Below, piece by piece: positions 1 through 5,583 of a stretch of 6,715 nt of DNA (its first letter is position 1; each line of letters opens with the position of its first letter). The notes under the pieces were generated by a model. That model was not told where the DNA came from. It did not search any database and was given only the letters and a program-made list of their open reading frames with translations. Made by a program: the position numbers and the translations under genes. The DNA is taken from NCBI GenBank assembly GCA_028818995.1, contig JAPPMR010000705.1, forward strand, positions 1 to 6,715, given 5' to 3'. Origin of the DNA: Candidatus Poribacteria bacterium. Its GTDB lineage: Bacteria > Poribacteria > WGA-4E > WGA-3G.

Positions 1-909
1 GTTCTTGACCCTGCCCTATTACGTCCTGGCAGGTTTGACCGTCAGATTATCGTTGATTTACCGGATGTTCGAGGCAGAGAAGCCATTCTCGGTGTTCACA
101 CAAAAGAACCTTACAAAATCTCTGAGGACGTTGACTTGGAGATATTAGCAAAAGCAACACCAGGATTCTCAGGCGCTGACCTGAAAAATATGGCGAACGA
201 AGCCGCGCTGCTTGCCGCAAGACAAGACAAAGAAACGATCGATATGAGCTGCTTTGATGAAGCCAAAGATCGCGTCCTGATGGGACCTGAACGACGCAGC
301 TTAGTTATTAGTGAAGAAGAACGGCGCATCACCGCCTATCATGAAGCGGGACATGCACTCATGTTACATTTTGTGCCAGAAAGCGATCCTAACTATAAAT
401 GTACAATTGTGCCACGCGGTAGAGCACTCGGTGTAACCGCTATGCTTCCACTTGAAGAAAGGCATAACCTAAGTAGGAAAAGGTTACTCGCACATATTAT
501 TTTTGCACTTGGTGGAAGGGTTGCTGAAGAGATTATCTTTGGTGAACAGACAACTGGCGCACAGAATGATTTTGAACAGGCAACCCACCTTGCCCGTCGA
601 ATGGTCACGCAATGGGGTATGAGTCCGTTGGGTCCATTGGCTTTTGGGAGAAGAGATGAACAGGTCTTCCTCGGCAAAGAATTGGCAGTACACCAAGATT
701 ATAGTGAAGAAACAGCAATCTCTATTGATAAAGCCGTTTTTGACATCATAATGGAGTGTTACAAAAAGGCAAAGGAAATTATTGATACAAATCTTGACGG
801 TTTGAAATTGCTCGCTGATGCCTTATTAGAACGAGAAACACTTATTACAGAAGAGATAGAAGAGATCCTCGGTCCCCGACCACAGTTGCCGGCTAAACCC
901 CTTACATGA
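1..909 (+). CDS. ftsH: ATP-dependent zinc metalloprotease FtsH, C-terminal part (5' end outside window)
   Basis: FtsH is a membrane-anchored hexameric AAA+ protease that extracts and degrades misfolded membrane proteins and some short-lived cytosolic regulators. Frame 1 is open from the first base, so the gene runs in from the left; 302 residues are visible. They begin in the AAA second region of homology (LDPALLRPGRFDR, residues 2-14 of the fragment, with the arginine-finger region). The helical lid follows (FSGADLKNMANEAALLA), then the M41 peptidase domain. The zinc motif HEAGH is at nt 340-354, and the third zinc ligand is the Asp of GAQNDFEQAT (codon 568-570). The typical LARRMVTQWGMS segment follows. 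The catalytic set is intact. The N-terminal membrane helices and Walker motifs must lie upstream. The C-terminus is short, ending soon after the last helix. The TGA stop overlaps the ATG of folP. Identification is very secure. Confidence 0.97.
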   Translation, partial: VLDPALLRPGRFDRQIIVDLPDVRGREAILGVHTKEPYKISEDVDLEILAKATPGFSGADLKNMANEAALLAARQDKETIDMSCFDEAKDRVLMGPERRSLVISEEERRITAYHEAGHALMLHFVPESDPNYKCTIVPRGRALGVTAMLPLEERHNLSRKRLLAHIIFALGGRVAEEIIFGEQTTGAQNDFEQATHLARRMVTQWGMSPLGPLAFGRRDEQVFLGKELAVHQDYSEETAISIDKAVFDIIMECYKKAKEIIDTNLDGLKLLADALLERETLITEEIEEILGPRPQLPAKPLT

Positions 910-1733
910 ACTTCCGTGGTAAATCGCTCACTTTTGGCGATAGCACCCATATCATGGGTGTCCTGAACGTCACCCCCGATTCTTTCTCAGATGGCGGTGC
1001 TTACCTTAATATCAATACTGCGATTACACATGCCAAAACCATGGTAGCAGAGGGAGCAACTATTATTGACATCGGAGGAGAATCATCGCGTCCAGGGGCG
1101 GAGCCAGTAACTGCAAACGTAGAATTAGAAAGAGTGTTACCGGTTATTCAGGCACTTGTTTCTGAACAATTGGACGTTCCAATCTCTATTGATACCACAA
1201 AAGCAGGGGTGGCGAAACACGCGCTTGAAGCTGGAGCACACATCATCAACGATATTACTGCACTTCGTGGGGATACTGCGATGGCACAGGTTGCAGCAGA
1301 AATGGAAGCAGGTGTTATCCTCATGCACATGAAAGGGACACCGCGCACTATGCAACGCTCACCACATTATAAAGATGTCGTCAAAGAGGTTTGCAAGGCA
1401 TTAGAAAATTGGATTAATGATGCATCGCAAAACGGTATTGCCCCTGACCGTATCATCGTGGATCCCGGCATAGGATTCGGTAAAACAACCGAACAAAACC
1501 TACAAATTCTAAAGCAGCTTGAAGAATTCAAACAACTCAACAAACCGATATTAATCGGCACATCACGAAAATCTTTTATCGGCAATTTATTAGAACTTCC
1601 AGTAACTGAAAGAGTTGAAGGCACTCTTGCTACAGTGTGTTGGGCAATTGCACATGGGGCAGATATTGTACGCGTTCATGATGTAAAGGCTACTGCTCGC
1701 GTAGCACGGATGACTGATGCTCTTTATCGGTAA
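906..1733 (+). CDS. folP: Dihydropteroate synthase
   Basis: The enzyme condenses 6-hydroxymethyl-7,8-dihydropterin pyrophosphate with p-aminobenzoate to give dihydropteroate in folate synthesis; it is cytosolic and the target of sulfonamides. At 275 residues it has normal family length, and all TIM-barrel signatures are present: MGVLNVTPDSFSDGG (17-31), DIGGESSRPGAEPV (55-68, the SxRPG pyrophosphate/pABA loop), IDTTKAGVA (95-103), IINDITAL (113-120), ILMHMKGTP (138-146), VDPGIGFGKTTEQN (185-198), GTSRKSFIG (218-226) and RVHDV (256-260). The Lys, Arg and His expected to bind substrate are there (K222, R256, H258). The ATG shares bases with the ftsH stop (ATGA) and has no Shine-Dalgarno sequence, so translation is probably coupled to ftsH. 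The ftsH-folP order is known from many bacteria, including E. coli. Nothing suggests acquired resistance or transfer. Confidence 0.97.
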   Translation: MNFRGKSLTFGDSTHIMGVLNVTPDSFSDGGAYLNINTAITHAKTMVAEGATIIDIGGESSRPGAEPVTANVELERVLPVIQALVSEQLDVPISIDTTKAGVAKHALEAGAHIINDITALRGDTAMAQVAAEMEAGVILMHMKGTPRTMQRSPHYKDVVKEVCKALENWINDASQNGIAPDRIIVDPGIGFGKTTEQNLQILKQLEEFKQLNKPILIGTSRKSFIGNLLELPVTERVEGTLATVCWAIAHGADIVRVHDVKATARVARMTDALYR

Positions 1734-1754
1734 ATGGAACAACTCACAAATTAA
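1734..1754 (+). other. Six-codon mini-ORF bridging folP and acpS
   Basis: An ATG follows the folP TAA without a gap, encodes MEQLTN, and stops at a TAA whose last A is the first base of the acpS ATG (TAATG). Neither this ATG nor that of acpS has a Shine-Dalgarno sequence. The layout fits a termination-reinitiation relay between folP and acpS, but so short an ORF can occur by chance, so translation is not shown. Confidence 0.3.
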
Positions 1755-2146
1755 TGCTCCAACAAAAAATTCAAGGGATTGGTATAGATATTATTGAGGT
1801 TGAACGGATAAGGCGTCTATCGCTTCGATGGGGAAGTAGATTTGAGCATCGTGTCTATACGTCTCAGGAACTTGCCTATTGCGGAAAAACACAGACTCGT
1901 TATGGAAGGCTTGCCGCCCGGTTTGCCGCGAAGGAGGCCACTCTAAAAGCACTCGGTACTGGCTTAACCGTCGGGATGAATTGGCAGGATGTAGAAATTT
2001 GCGCGGACGCTGTTGGAAAACCATCGCTTGTTTTGCACGGAAAAGTCAAGCAATATGCTTCAGAACTCGGTGTCGTTACAACCTTTGTTAGCTTGTCGCA
2101 TGCTGTGGATTACGCTGTCGCACAAGTGACACTCTGTTCTGCTTAG
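1754..2146 (+). CDS. acpS: Holo-[acyl-carrier-protein] synthase
   Basis: AcpS transfers the 4'-phosphopantetheine group from coenzyme A to a serine of apo-ACP, which activates the carrier for fatty acid synthesis. The 130-residue length is typical of the trimeric bacterial AcpS type. The N-terminal motif GIGIDIIEVERI (8-19) supplies the metal-binding Asp12, and RFAAKEATLKALGTG (56-70) supplies Glu61 and the conserved Lys of the KEA signature. The C-terminal VSLSHAVDYAVAQV is the usual closing strand and carries the conserved SH. The gene starts 20 nt after the folP stop with no visible Shine-Dalgarno sequence. Instead, a six-codon mini-ORF (1734-1754) starts directly after the folP TAA and ends in a TAA that overlaps the acpS ATG, so expression may depend on ribosomes arriving from folP. 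The identification is secure; the coupling is an inference. Confidence 0.96.
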   Translation: MLQQKIQGIGIDIIEVERIRRLSLRWGSRFEHRVYTSQELAYCGKTQTRYGRLAARFAAKEATLKALGTGLTVGMNWQDVEICADAVGKPSLVLHGKVKQYASELGVVTTFVSLSHAVDYAVAQVTLCSA

Positions 2147-2216
2147 TTAAGAAAACCTCCGTTCCATTGAAGAAAAAGACCTGTTTTATCAACTAAATTT
2201 CGTGATTATGTCTCTG

Positions 2217-2242
2217 TGTGAGAGGTTTATTGGATTCTCACA
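2217..2242. promoter_or_regulatory. Dyad in the 134-nt gap upstream of the PorV/PorQ-like gene
   Basis: TGTGAGA (2217-2223) and TCTCACA (2236-2242) form perfect 7-bp inverted arms around a 12-nt spacer, 38 nt before the preferred start at 2281. It could be a small regulator site or an mRNA hairpin in the leader. There is no T-run after it, so it is a poor terminator candidate for acpS. I found no convincing -35/-10 pair in 2147-2280: TTGGAT at 2230 and TATACC at 2250 are only 14 nt apart. A dyad this short has a real chance of being accidental. Confidence 0.3.
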
Positions 2243-2265
2243 TACACAATATACCAACACATATC

Positions 2266-2283
2266 TTTGGAGCAAATAAAGTG
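2266..2283 (+). promoter_or_regulatory. Ribosome binding site that sets the GTG start of the PorV/PorQ-like gene
   Basis: TTTGGAG (2266-2272) lies 8 nt before GTG at 2281. The protein that follows begins MKRKLQ and runs into a signal peptide. The upstream in-frame GTG at 2218 has no comparable site and would add 21 non-signal-like residues in front. Confidence 0.7.
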
Positions 2284-3432
2284 AAAAGAAAATTACAATT
2301 CTTGTGCAATCGGATTTTGCCGCTACAGTATTTAAAAATCTCGTTGATTTGCGTATTCTATCTCGTTTTCTGTTTTTTCGCTTCAAATGGGATTGCTTTA
2401 GAAGCAAACACAACCGCAGAAGCAGACAGATTTCTCAAACAGTTGCTTGGTGCTGAACATCGCGGAATGGGTGGTAGTTTTGTTGGGGCAACTGGCGGCG
2501 CAAACGCTCTTGGGAACAACCCCGCCGGTATTAGTATTGTTGAAGGAGAGCGATTTGTAATTCACATGAGTCGTTTTCCGCGTACCGTTGTCCTACTTTC
2601 CAAACCGAATTTCAATGCAAACTATGAGGATTATAGTCGATATGAACAGAGCGCCGCTGGTATTGAAACATTGAATTGGGCTTTCCCAATTGGAAAGTTC
2701 GGCACTATAGGCGTTGCTCTATCCACGGCGCATGTGGGGTCATTTCGCCGCGTTAGTCATGAAGGAAAAGCACTTAACAGTTTTCCAGAAAATAACCTTG
2801 CTATTGGACTCGGTTACGGTGTAAATTGTTTCGGAGGTACCATCGTAGGATTTGATGCGAAGTGGTTACGGTCTAAGGTTACCGATACGTTAGGTGTTGA
2901 GCATTTTGGACGTGGTTACGCCTATAATGTTGGTATTATCCAACAATTTAGCAAGGCACTTCAGGCAGGCATTGTCATCCGCAATTTAAGTAATGGATTA
3001 TCATTTGTCGAACCGACTATTCCAGATAAAATTCGCCGCGATTTTATTGTCGGTCTAACTTATCAACGCGAGATTTCAAACATAGCCCTCCGCCTCGGAG
3101 TTGATTTACATCCACCCTTTAGCGATGGTGTCCGAACAAACCTTGGAATTGAGGTTTGGTTCCATAATCGCATTGGCGGTAGAATCGGATATCTCAGGGA
3201 TATTGAAAAGCGTTACGCCTCTGTTTTTCTTTTAAAAGATGCAGCGCTTGAGATGGAAGAACGAAATTGGAAAGCGGAAGGTCTTTGTTTAGGATTTGGT
3301 GTGCGGTTCGGAAACATAACACTAAATGCCGCTTATAACCCGCAATTTAAGCCGATTGTGACTGAGGATGAACGTATCCGTATTGCCCAAGGCGCTGCTG
3401 TCTATACCTTTTCGATTGGGCAAGATTTTTGA
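2281..3432 (+). CDS. PorV/PorQ-family (UPF0164-like) outer-membrane beta-barrel protein
   Basis: Starting at GTG 2281 the protein has 383 residues. It opens with a basic n-region (MKRK, further Arg/Lys to residue 19) and a hydrophobic core at about 20-34. A signal peptidase site is likely after Ala39 (GIA) or Ala42, so it is exported. The mature N-terminus contains the motif of this family: RGMGGSFVGATGGANALGNN continuing into PAG (compare GMGGAFVA..DANA..WNPAGL in PorV/PorQ proteins). The rest alternates short polar and aromatic beta-strand-like segments with glycine-rich turns (GTIGVALSTAHVGS, AIGLGYGVN, AGIVIRNLSNG, GGRIGYLRD), and it ends in YTFSIGQDF with a C-terminal Phe, as in outer-membrane barrels. 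Some family members act in type IX secretion or as FadL-like barrels; nothing here fixes the role. An upstream GTG at 2218 is possible but less likely. Gaps on both sides suggest a separate transcription unit. Confidence 0.8.
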   Translation: MKRKLQFLCNRILPLQYLKISLICVFYLVFCFFASNGIALEANTTAEADRFLKQLLGAEHRGMGGSFVGATGGANALGNNPAGISIVEGERFVIHMSRFPRTVVLLSKPNFNANYEDYSRYEQSAAGIETLNWAFPIGKFGTIGVALSTAHVGSFRRVSHEGKALNSFPENNLAIGLGYGVNCFGGTIVGFDAKWLRSKVTDTLGVEHFGRGYAYNVGIIQQFSKALQAGIVIRNLSNGLSFVEPTIPDKIRRDFIVGLTYQREISNIALRLGVDLHPPFSDGVRTNLGIEVWFHNRIGGRIGYLRDIEKRYASVFLLKDAALEMEERNWKAEGLCLGFGVRFGNITLNAAYNPQFKPIVTEDERIRIAQGAAVYTFSIGQDF

Positions 3433-3535
3433 CGTATTTAGACGGTTTTAGGCACGGAATCTTAAGTACATCCTTCATAAGAAACTTTTAGATTTGTGTA
3501 TGCACGCAGTTTCTGATGTTACGGAAGTATGAATT

Positions 3536-4138
3536 ATGTCAAGCGAGTACCAAACAATTGTCGGAATCGCTACCGCTAAGCATGTAGTGAAAAAATCAAG
3601 GTTTTTTGGTGAAGCATCAGCAGTAAATAGTCAGGATGCAGTCAAAAAGTTTGTTGTTGATGTCAAAGCGAGGCTTCGTCAAGCTACGCACTACTGTTAT
3701 GCTTATAGCCTCGGTAATAGCGATGGAAAACAGGAATATGCAACAGATGCGGGGGAACCGATCCACTCGGCAGGTCCCCCTATTCTTGCTGCAATTCGTG
3801 CCGCCGGATTATCTAACACGATAATCGTTGTCGCACGGTATTATGGAGGAATTAATCTTGGAATTGGCGGGTTGATTAGAGCTTACGGTGCATGTGCACG
3901 CACATGTCTTGAAAATGCGACTTTAGAAACCCAAGTCTTCTATCACAACTTACACGTAAGTGTCCCCTACTGTCATATAGGTACGGTTGTCAAACTATGT
4001 AAACGCTTAGGAGGTCAGGTAACAGACATTGAATATGGCGAGACCCCAAAAATTGCAATTGAGATTCAGCAAAAAGAATTAAAAACTTTTCAAGCACAAC
4101 TTCAAAATATTGGAATCACAAAAACAGAATTACATTGA
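3536..4138 (+). CDS. yigZ: IMPACT/YigZ family protein (UPF0029 with C-terminal DUF1949-like domain)
   Basis: The 200-residue protein matches the bacterial YigZ/IMPACT family in length and in its full N-terminal signature: KKSRFFGEA (19-27), THYCYAYSLG (51-60), DAGEPIHSAGPPIL (71-84) and IIVVARYYGGINLGIGGLIRAYG (96-118). Residues from about 135 on fit the small ferredoxin-like C-terminal domain. The eukaryotic relative IMPACT restrains the kinase GCN2 during translation stress; the bacterial role is not firmly known and RNA or ribosome binding has been suggested. The ATG at 3536 has GGAAG 8 nt upstream. The 103-nt gap before it has no clear terminator or promoter. The GcvH-like gene starts 27 nt after its stop, so the two are probably co-transcribed. 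No defects are seen. The family call is secure, the function is not. Confidence 0.92.
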   Translation: MSSEYQTIVGIATAKHVVKKSRFFGEASAVNSQDAVKKFVVDVKARLRQATHYCYAYSLGNSDGKQEYATDAGEPIHSAGPPILAAIRAAGLSNTIIVVARYYGGINLGIGGLIRAYGACARTCLENATLETQVFYHNLHVSVPYCHIGTVVKLCKRLGGQVTDIEYGETPKIAIEIQQKELKTFQAQLQNIGITKTELH

Positions 4139-4152
4139 GGTTTTAGCTTGTT

Positions 4153-4168
4153 GGAGGAATGCACGTTG
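4153..4168 (+). promoter_or_regulatory. Strong ribosome binding site that sets the TTG start of the GcvH-like gene
   Basis: GGAGGA (4153-4158) is followed after 7 nt by TTG at 4166. The protein then begins MSTVKYTTTHEW, the usual beginning of an H-protein. The in-frame TTG at 4148 would place this site inside the coding region and add six residues, so 4166 is preferred. The ATG at 4159 is out of frame. Confidence 0.8.
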
Positions 4169-4597
4169 AGCACAGTGAAATATACAACTACACACGAATG
4201 GATTGAAGTTGTTGACACAGAGGGAACTATCGGCATCACAGAACGCGCCCAACTTATTTATGGTGAAATCGTTTTTGTTGATGTCTCCTCTTCGCAGGAA
4301 TGTGAGCAAGGTGAAATTATTGGTAGAATTGAAACAGAAACTGGAGGGAACTTTTATCTCTATGCTCCCGTTGCTGGAGAAATTTATGAAGTCAACACTG
4401 CACTTGAAGAAGACATTCAGCTTATCAATAGCTTGCCGGAAGGTGATGGCTGGATTTGCAAAATTTATATTGACAATCTCAGTGAACTTGATTCACTTTT
4501 GAGTTTGGAAGACTACGAAGACTACGAAGAAGATGAACTTGATGAGGGCGAGTACTTACCGGAGACCGATTTCTACGAAAATATTGATGACTATTGA
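4166..4597 (+). CDS. GcvH-like (lipoyl/biotinyl-type fold) protein lacking the lipoylation lysine, with acidic tail
   Basis: The 143 residues follow glycine cleavage H protein almost from end to end: YTTTHEWIEV (6-15), GTIGITERAQLIYGEIVFVDV (20-40), CEQGEIIGRIETE (46-58), LYAPVAGEIYEVNTALEED (65-83), INSLPEGDGWICKIYI (87-102) and LSELDSLLSLEDYE. In true GcvH the hairpin before the YAP motif reads like ESVKAASDLYAP, and its Lys carries lipoate. Here the segment is ETETGGNFYLYAP (56-68) and has no lysine. The whole protein has only two, K5 and K99, both away from the hairpin. It therefore should not shuttle aminomethyl groups as a normal H protein. Residues 115-143 are an added acidic tail (16 of 29 Asp/Glu, 5 Tyr, no basic residue). 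No gcvT, gcvP or lipoate gene is nearby; the upstream partner is the YigZ-like gene. Its stop overlaps that of the convergent methyltransferase gene by 7 bp. Fold is secure, function unknown. Confidence 0.85.
   Translation: MSTVKYTTTHEWIEVVDTEGTIGITERAQLIYGEIVFVDVSSSQECEQGEIIGRIETETGGNFYLYAPVAGEIYEVNTALEEDIQLINSLPEGDGWICKIYIDNLSELDSLLSLEDYEDYEEDELDEGEYLPETDFYENIDDY
4508..4530 (+). repeat. 9-bp tandem repeat inside the acidic tail of the GcvH-like gene
   Basis: GAAGACTAC occurs at 4508-4516 and 4517-4525, followed by a partial copy (GAAGA, 4526-4530). It is in frame and encodes Glu-Asp-Tyr units. This suggests that part of the tail grew by slippage or short duplication. Confidence 0.75.
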
Positions 4598-5526
4598 TCA
4601 CCGTTGGAAGTGATAAAAATACGCCGAACAAGACGCAGCTTCGGAACAGAAATAATAGTCTCTACTCGGTACCCCAAATCAGTCAGCGGTAGACTGAGAT
4701 CACGTATGTCGATAAATCCGGCTTTCGGCGCACAGCCCCGTAAATTTGTTAGGATTTCTTTTGCTGCAGCGGTATTTTTAACGAGACTTATACCGTAAGG
4801 CAAATCTGTAGCAACCACGTCAAACCTTTGTTGTATCGTCCGCGCATCGCCTAACTTCACTTCAGCTGTGAGTCCGTAATGATCAAGGTTCTTGGTTGTT
4901 GCACCGACCATGCGCGGATTGATATCGTAACCAGTTGCTTGCACGCCGCAATGTGCTGCTGACATTACAATTGTCCCGGTCCCACAACACGGATCAAGCA
5001 AACGGTCACCGGGCGAAGCGACAAGGTTAACGAGGGCTTGAGCAAGCCTTGCAGGAAGTGAACTTGAGGTTACGTGCGGGCGTTGATCGTATGCCACCCA
5101 CGTGCCATCAGATTCAGAGAGAAGTTGACCAAACCAGATTTTCTCGGGGGTAATCACAGTTAAAAAGATAACACGCGGAGACGACAAATTAGGTTTTCCA
5201 CCGATGATACTACCTATCTGATGTGCTAATACCATTGAGTCAATGTTTAGGCTGCGGGGCTTTTTAACAACTGATACCCGAAACCCGTCTGCATGCAAAT
5301 CTGCAGACCGAATGTTAGAGAGGAGTTCTGCGACGTTTCCTGTTTCAAAGAGGACTTCGGTACAACTTTTGAGGTAAGCACCTCGGCGCACATCTACACA
5401 CCTGTCGGAAACCGTGATACCGTATTCATCGGGAATAGCACCCGTCAGCGCAGCCGATTCCGCTGATGCCAGTTCGGTAAGTTGAGACGGAATCGCCAAA
5501 AGGTAGAGATACTTTTGTGCTATCAT
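4591..5526 (-). CDS. TRM11/TrmG10-like SAM-dependent RNA methyltransferase with THUMP-type N-terminus
   Basis: The 311-residue protein starts MIAQKYLYLLAIPS, as in TRM11/TrmG10-type tRNA guanine-N2 methyltransferases. A diverged THUMP-like RNA-binding region follows (about residues 45-130). The linker WVAYDQRPHVTSSSLPARLAQALVNL (143-168) matches the family's RPF/RP...S..P.LARALVNL segment just before the Rossmann domain. The domain shows the SAM motif LLDPCCGTGTI (176-186), the acidic GYDINPRMV (199-207), NLDHYG (213-218), GDA (226-228) and the catalytic TDLPYG (240-245), a D/N-P-P-Y-type motif with Leu in place of the first Pro. A tRNA m2G or m22G activity is the best guess; the exact target base cannot be told. 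The ATG at 5526 is preferred over ATGs at 5544 and 5577 because a promoter-like sequence upstream predicts a leaderless message there and none has a Shine-Dalgarno sequence. The stop overlaps the GcvH-like gene by 7 bp. Confidence 0.82.
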   Translation of the reverse strand: MIAQKYLYLLAIPSQLTELASAESAALTGAIPDEYGITVSDRCVDVRRGAYLKSCTEVLFETGNVAELLSNIRSADLHADGFRVSVVKKPRSLNIDSMVLAHQIGSIIGGKPNLSSPRVIFLTVITPEKIWFGQLLSESDGTWVAYDQRPHVTSSSLPARLAQALVNLVASPGDRLLDPCCGTGTIVMSAAHCGVQATGYDINPRMVGATTKNLDHYGLTAEVKLGDARTIQQRFDVVATDLPYGISLVKNTAAAKEILTNLRGCAPKAGFIDIRDLSLPLTDLGYRVETIISVPKLRLVRRIFITSNGDQ

Positions 5527-5543
5527 GATAGCATGATAGCACA
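5516..5543. promoter_or_regulatory. Operator-like palindrome between the divergent methyltransferase and mqnD genes
   Basis: TGTGCTATCAT (5516-5526) and ATGATAGCACA (5533-5543) are perfect 11-bp inverted arms with a 6-nt spacer. Inside this lies GCTATCATGATAGC (5519-5532), a perfect 14-bp palindrome, and ATGATAGC is repeated directly at 5525-5532 and 5533-5540. The site covers the preferred start codon of the methyltransferase and the -10-like element of its promoter, and sits 38 nt before mqnD. It looks like a binding site for a dimeric regulator acting on one or both genes. Regulator unknown. Confidence 0.55.
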
Positions 5544-5561
5544 TACATGTGGAAATAACAA
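5533..5561 (-). promoter_or_regulatory. Sigma70-like promoter for the methyltransferase gene, predicted leaderless
   Basis: Read on the minus strand, TTGTTA (5561-5556, 4 of 6 matches to TTGACA) and TATCAT (5538-5533, 5 of 6 matches to TATAAT) are separated by exactly 17 nt. Counting seven bases on from the -10 element puts the transcription start at 5526, which is the A of the preferred ATG. The absence of a Shine-Dalgarno sequence agrees with a leaderless mRNA. This rests on sequence match alone. Confidence 0.45.
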
Positions 5562-5565
5562 TGTT

Positions 5566-5583
5566 AGAGAGGAACACTTAATG
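5566..5583 (+). promoter_or_regulatory. Ribosome binding site that sets the mqnD start
   Basis: AGAGAGGAA (5566-5574) precedes ATG 5581 at a good distance (7 nt after AGGA). This favours 5581 over longer in-frame starts such as 5482, which would run back through the palindrome and into the divergent gene. A six-codon mini-ORF (ATG 5561, MLERNT) ends in a TAA that overlaps this ATG. Confidence 0.8.

Noticed and set aside
393..677. Minus-strand ORFs within ftsH
   Set aside because: They are shadows of a strongly conserved plus-strand gene and show no domain, signal or start context.
2218..2280. Longer N-terminus for the PorV/PorQ-like protein from GTG 2218
   Set aside because: It has no Shine-Dalgarno sequence and would put 21 polar residues ahead of a well-formed signal peptide; GTG 2281 has TTTGGAG at the right distance.
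3433..3535. Terminator or promoter between the PorV/PorQ-like gene and yigZ
   Set aside because: I found no stable hairpin with a T-run and no convincing -35/-10 pair in these 103 nt.
5482..5509. Possible promoter for mqnD (TTGAGA at 5482, TAGAGA at 5504)
   Set aside because: The -35 match is good, but the -10 matches only 3 of 6 at 16-nt spacing, so I would not call it.
5527..5577. Extension of the methyltransferase to the ATG at 5577 or 5544
   Set aside because: The added residues (MFLSNIVISTC...) do not fit the family start, no ribosome binding site precedes either ATG, and the stretch overlaps the promoter-like and mqnD leader sequences.
5482..5580. N-terminal extension of MqnD from 5482
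   Set aside because: It lies over the divergent gene's 5' end and the palindrome, adds residues unlike the family, and ATG 5581 has a strong ribosome binding site.
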